Below, in pieces: positions 61,316 to 64,000 of a stretch of DNA of 64,000 nucleotides. Each line of letters begins with the position of its first letter. The first letter of the stretch is position 1. Under the pieces are notes generated by a model. It made no database searches, had not been told where the DNA came from, and saw nothing but the letters and a program-made list of their open reading frames with translations. A program made the position numbers and the translations under genes. The DNA is from UBA8401 sp041665525 (GTDB taxonomy: Bacteria; Bacteroidota; Ignavibacteria; UBA10030; UBA8401). The DNA lies in assembly GCA_041665525.1 (NCBI GenBank), contig JBAYIS010000013.1, positions 25,177-89,176 on the forward strand, in the 5' to 3' direction.

Positions 61316-63930
61316 TAGATCAACTTCCGTTTTGTTTCAACCAATTTAAAGGCTTCGATGATATCGCCGACTTTCACATCGTTGAAATTTTCCAATCCTA
61401 AACCGCATTCAAAACCTTTTTCCACTTCTTTCACGTCATCCTTGAAGCGTTTTAAGGATGCCAATCCGCCGGTAAAGACGGAAACGCTGTCTCGGACCAA
61501 GCGCACTTTGCTGTTCCTGGTGATCTTACCATCCAGCACAAAACAACCTGCAATAAGTCCGATCTTCGGAACTTTGAAAGTATCGCGAACCTCGACTGTG
61601 GCAACAACTTCTTCGGTCACCGTAGGGGCGAGCAAACCTTCCAATGCGTTTTTGATCTCATTGATCGCATCGTAGATAATACTATAGAGGCGAATATCCA
61701 CTTTTTCCGTTTCCGCAAGACGGCGTGCATTCAGGTTCGGACGAACATGGAATCCAACGATAACTGCGCGTGATGCAGCGGCAAGAACAATATCCGATTC
61801 GGAAATCGCACCGACGCCTTTGTGTATTACCCGGATCTTCACTTCATCCGTTGAAAGTTTCATTAACGAATCGGCTAAAGCTTCCACCGATCCGTCCACA
61901 TCGCCTTTCACAACGATAGAAAGTTCACGTACCTGATGGCCTGCCTGAATTTGTTGTGAAATATCATCCAACGTTACCATATGCACCTGACGGAAATCCT
62001 GTTCCCGTTTCAGCTGTTGGCGTTTTAAACTGATTTCGCGCGAGATACGATCCGATTCAACAACAATAAACTGATCTCCAGCGGCAGGAATGCCGTCGAA
62101 TCCGAGAATCTGTACCGGAGTTGATGGGGGAGCAGATTCTACTTTGTTCCCTCGTTCATCAAACATCGCTTTCACTTTACCGCTGTAGATACCGCAAATG
62201 AACGGATCTCCGATATTCAGCGTCCCCTTCTGCACCAACACAGTACCGATTGTTCCTTTTCCTTTGTCTACCTGCGACTCTACAACAGCGCCGCGCGCCA
62301 TACGCTCCGGATTCGCTTTCAAATCCAGCACTTCCGCTTCGAGAAGCACCTTCTCAAGCAGAAGATCCATGTTCTTACCGGATTTTGCAGAGACTTCTAC
62401 GGATTGATATTTACCGCCCCATTCTTCCACCAGCACACCACGATCGGACAGCTGCTGCCGTATCCGGTCCGGATTGGCTTCAGGTTTATCGATCTTGTTG
62501 ATAGCAATGATGATGGGAACGTTCGCCGCTTTCGCGTGATTGATCGCTTCGATCGTCTGCGGCATGACATTGTCTTCAGCTGCAACAACCAGCACGACAA
62601 TATCGGTCACCTGTGCACCGCGGGCACGCATAGCAGTAAATGCTTCGTGACCCGGTGTATCCAAAAACGCAATATGTTTGCCGCTCGGCAGAGCGACTTC
62701 ATACGCACCAATATGCTGTGTGATACCGCCGGATTCGCCGGCAACAACATTCGCATTGCGGATATAATCCAGCATCGATGTTTTACCATGGTCAACATGT
62801 CCCATGATTGTTACAACCGGTGCGCGAGGTTTTAGATTTTCAATTTTATCCGGAGTATCTTCCAACACATCAATGGTAAATTCCGATTCGAATTCTACCT
62901 GCTTGTCGTACTCATCGGCTAATAAAATAATTGTATCCTTATCCAGTCGCTGATTGATCGACACCATCATTCCGAGGCCGATACATTTTGCAATAACATC
63001 CGAAGCGCTCACCTTCATGAGGTTCGCCATTTCACCGACAGAAACGAATTCCGTTACGCGGATTTTATTTGCTTCGAGAGCCTTTGCTTCATCCTGCAAC
63101 GCTTGTTCTTCCTCGCGCTCACGCTTCCGTTTCTTCCGATGAGCAGCACGGCTGCTGATGACTGTTTCGGCATCGTCAAGTTCTGCCAATGTCTTCTTAA
63201 TAGTCGAGTCAACTTCCGCCTGATTGATCTCGTAGGGGCGCAATTTCCCTTTTTTCTTCTTCTTGCCTTTGGCGTCGGCTTCGTTCTCGGTTTCCGGAGC
63301 TTTTGTTTCCGCACCGCCTGCAACTTTTTTCTTCTTTTTCTTCTTCTTTTTTTGTTCTTCCGTTTCTGCTGCTGCAGACCCGGGTTTTCCTGGTTTTTCC
63401 TGGCTGCGGGGCGGCTTTGGTTTAGCCAACTCCATTTTTCCTTTCACCGTCAGACCTTTCATCTGGGTCCCGCGGTTTGCACGGAGCGCTTCCAGCGGAG
63501 AATTGACGCGTTCGTCTTCCGCTTTGGGCTCTACTGTTTCCGGCTGCTGTGGTTGAAGGGTCTTTATGACCACAACTTCTTCCGGCTGCCTTTCTTCTTT
63601 GAACTCCGTTACCTCAGTAACTCCCGGTTCCGGTGTATCCTGTTTTTTCTCCTCCGCAATTAATTCCTCTTCTTCGCGTGCTTTGGCTTCCGACGTTTTG
63701 CGGCGGGTCTCTTTCATCTCGGCAATTTTTCGTTGATGCCGTTCGGCGATATCTTTTTCCTTCTTGAAGTGCGCATTGATATCCCGCATCATCTCTTCAT
63801 CGACGGATGACATCAGGTTCTTCACCTGTTTAAAACCCTTTTTATTCAAGAACGCGACAACATCGTTGAAACTGATATTGAGGTCCTTTGCGACATCTTT
63901 GACTTTTACTTTTTTTACTGCTTCGGACAT
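61315..63930 (-). CDS. infB: translation initiation factor IF-2
   Basis: GTPase that brings initiator tRNA to the ribosome. The 871 residues start with an IF2-N helical motif (VKDVAKDLNISFNDVVAFLNKKG), then a long charged, low-complexity region (about 50-300) with a run of about nine lysines near 63323-63350, a second IF2-N motif, the G domain (VTIMGHVDHGKTSMLDYIRN, DTPGHEAFTAMRARGA, NKIDKPEANP) and domains II to IV. It follows nusA and precedes rbfA. The repetitive linker varies widely between species and is not a sign of damage. Confidence 0.96.
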   Translation of the reverse strand: MSEAVKKVKVKDVAKDLNISFNDVVAFLNKKGFKQVKNLMSSVDEEMMRDINAHFKKEKDIAERHQRKIAEMKETRRKTSEAKAREEEELIAEEKKQDTPEPGVTEVTEFKEERQPEEVVVIKTLQPQQPETVEPKAEDERVNSPLEALRANRGTQMKGLTVKGKMELAKPKPPRSQEKPGKPGSAAAETEEQKKKKKKKKKVAGGAETKAPETENEADAKGKKKKKGKLRPYEINQAEVDSTIKKTLAELDDAETVISSRAAHRKKRKREREEEQALQDEAKALEANKIRVTEFVSVGEMANLMKVSASDVIAKCIGLGMMVSINQRLDKDTIILLADEYDKQVEFESEFTIDVLEDTPDKIENLKPRAPVVTIMGHVDHGKTSMLDYIRNANVVAGESGGITQHIGAYEVALPSGKHIAFLDTPGHEAFTAMRARGAQVTDIVVLVVAAEDNVMPQTIEAINHAKAANVPIIIAINKIDKPEANPDRIRQQLSDRGVLVEEWGGKYQSVEVSAKSGKNMDLLLEKVLLEAEVLDLKANPERMARGAVVESQVDKGKGTIGTVLVQKGTLNIGDPFICGIYSGKVKAMFDERGNKVESAPPSTPVQILGFDGIPAAGDQFIVVESDRISREISLKRQQLKREQDFRQVHMVTLDDISQQIQAGHQVRELSIVVKGDVDGSVEALADSLMKLSTDEVKIRVIHKGVGAISESDIVLAAASRAVIVGFHVRPNLNARRLAETEKVDIRLYSIIYDAINEIKNALEGLLAPTVTEEVVATVEVRDTFKVPKIGLIAGCFVLDGKITRNSKVRLVRDSVSVFTGGLASLKRFKDDVKEVEKGFECGLGLENFNDVKVGDIIEAFKLVETKRKLI

Positions 63931-63955
63931 TAGTTCCCTTTAGTATAAAGCAACG

Positions 63956-64000
63956 TTATGATGCAGATTTTTCAGTTTCCGTACTTTCGGATTCTTCTTC
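63956..64000 (-). CDS. nusA: C-terminal end of transcription factor NusA (truncated by window edge)
   Basis: The last 45 bases on the minus strand read in one frame as EEESESTETEKSAS followed by TAA. An acidic tail directly before infB fits NusA, whose gene precedes infB in most bacteria and often has an acidic C-terminus. The stretch is too short for any domain, so the name rests mainly on position. Confidence 0.6.
   Translation of the reverse strand, partial: EEESESTETEKSAS

Noticed and set aside
63323..63360. lysine homopolymer run in infB as a possible frameshift or assembly error
   Set aside because: The frame stays open through it into conserved domains, and lysine-rich linkers are common in IF-2.
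1..64000. search by eye for insertion sequences, prophage, CRISPR arrays, toxin-antitoxin pairs, ordinary tRNA genes and long direct repeats
   Set aside because: None was recognised. Apart from the stretch holding the 6S RNA (about 296 bases), all gene gaps are under 200 bases and no repeat arrays were seen.

Overview
The window is a gene-dense bacterial chromosome segment with moderate G+C and almost no spacers. It carries no insertion sequence, prophage, CRISPR array or ordinary tRNA gene that I can see. Several features point to the Bacteroidota/Chlorobiota/Ignavibacteria side of the tree: a secreted subtilase with a C-terminal type IX secretion (T9SS) sorting domain, a promoter ending in the Bacteroidota-like TAnnTTTG element, the gene order pheT - coiled-coil gene - zapA - RNA - rny, a bacillithiol gene (bshC), and a tmRNA tag (ADNYGYALAA) that resembles Chlorobium tags. 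An Ignavibacteria-like organism is my best inference; it is not proven.

Layout. 1-9.6 kb (+): translation genes thrS (partial), infC (AUU start), rpmI, rplT, pheS, pheT, then a ZapB-like coiled-coil gene, zapA, a probable 6S RNA, rny, coaE and a class III aminotransferase. 9.6-10.5 kb: an outer-membrane beta-barrel gene with its own promoter and terminator. 10.5-22.3 kb (+): nadB, purF, the T9SS subtilase, pgsA, ftsY, a dipeptide epimerase and mutL. 22.4-39.9 kb (+): an acyl-CoA mutase large subunit, then a tightly packed set that includes homologues of the mycobacterial decaprenylphosphoryl-arabinose (DPA) enzymes (UbiA-type phosphoribosyltransferase, DprE1, DprE2), an EamA transporter, acyP, ispF, a DedA protein, a PAP2 phosphatase and lnt, followed by a threonine aldolase, a thioesterase, trpE, trpG and polX. 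52.5-40.0 kb (-): SDR, YqeY, cvpA, mutS2, biotin carboxylase, biotin carrier, purL, ygfZ, msrC, a LOG protein, a SirB1-like protein, tmRNA and dapF. 52.66-54.3 kb (+): bshC alone. 64.0-54.4 kb (-): nusA (C-terminal end), infB, rbfA, truB, ribF, rpsO, pnp, aroA and an MsmX/UgpC-type ABC ATPase.

Most of the window is housekeeping. The most unusual part is 24.1-32.9 kb. It encodes, in one direction, every chemical step known for making a polyprenyl-phosphate-linked D-arabinofuranose donor: ribose-5-phosphate transfer, a candidate dephosphorylation step, and 2'-epimerisation by an oxidase/reductase pair. It also carries a candidate flippase translationally coupled to the reductase gene, and two unplaced enzymes (an M14 carboxypeptidase-like protein and an ATP-grasp ligase). 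The DprE1 homologue lacks the cysteine that benzothiazinone drugs attack in mycobacteria. No arabinosyltransferase is visible in the window, so the acceptor of the sugar is unknown.
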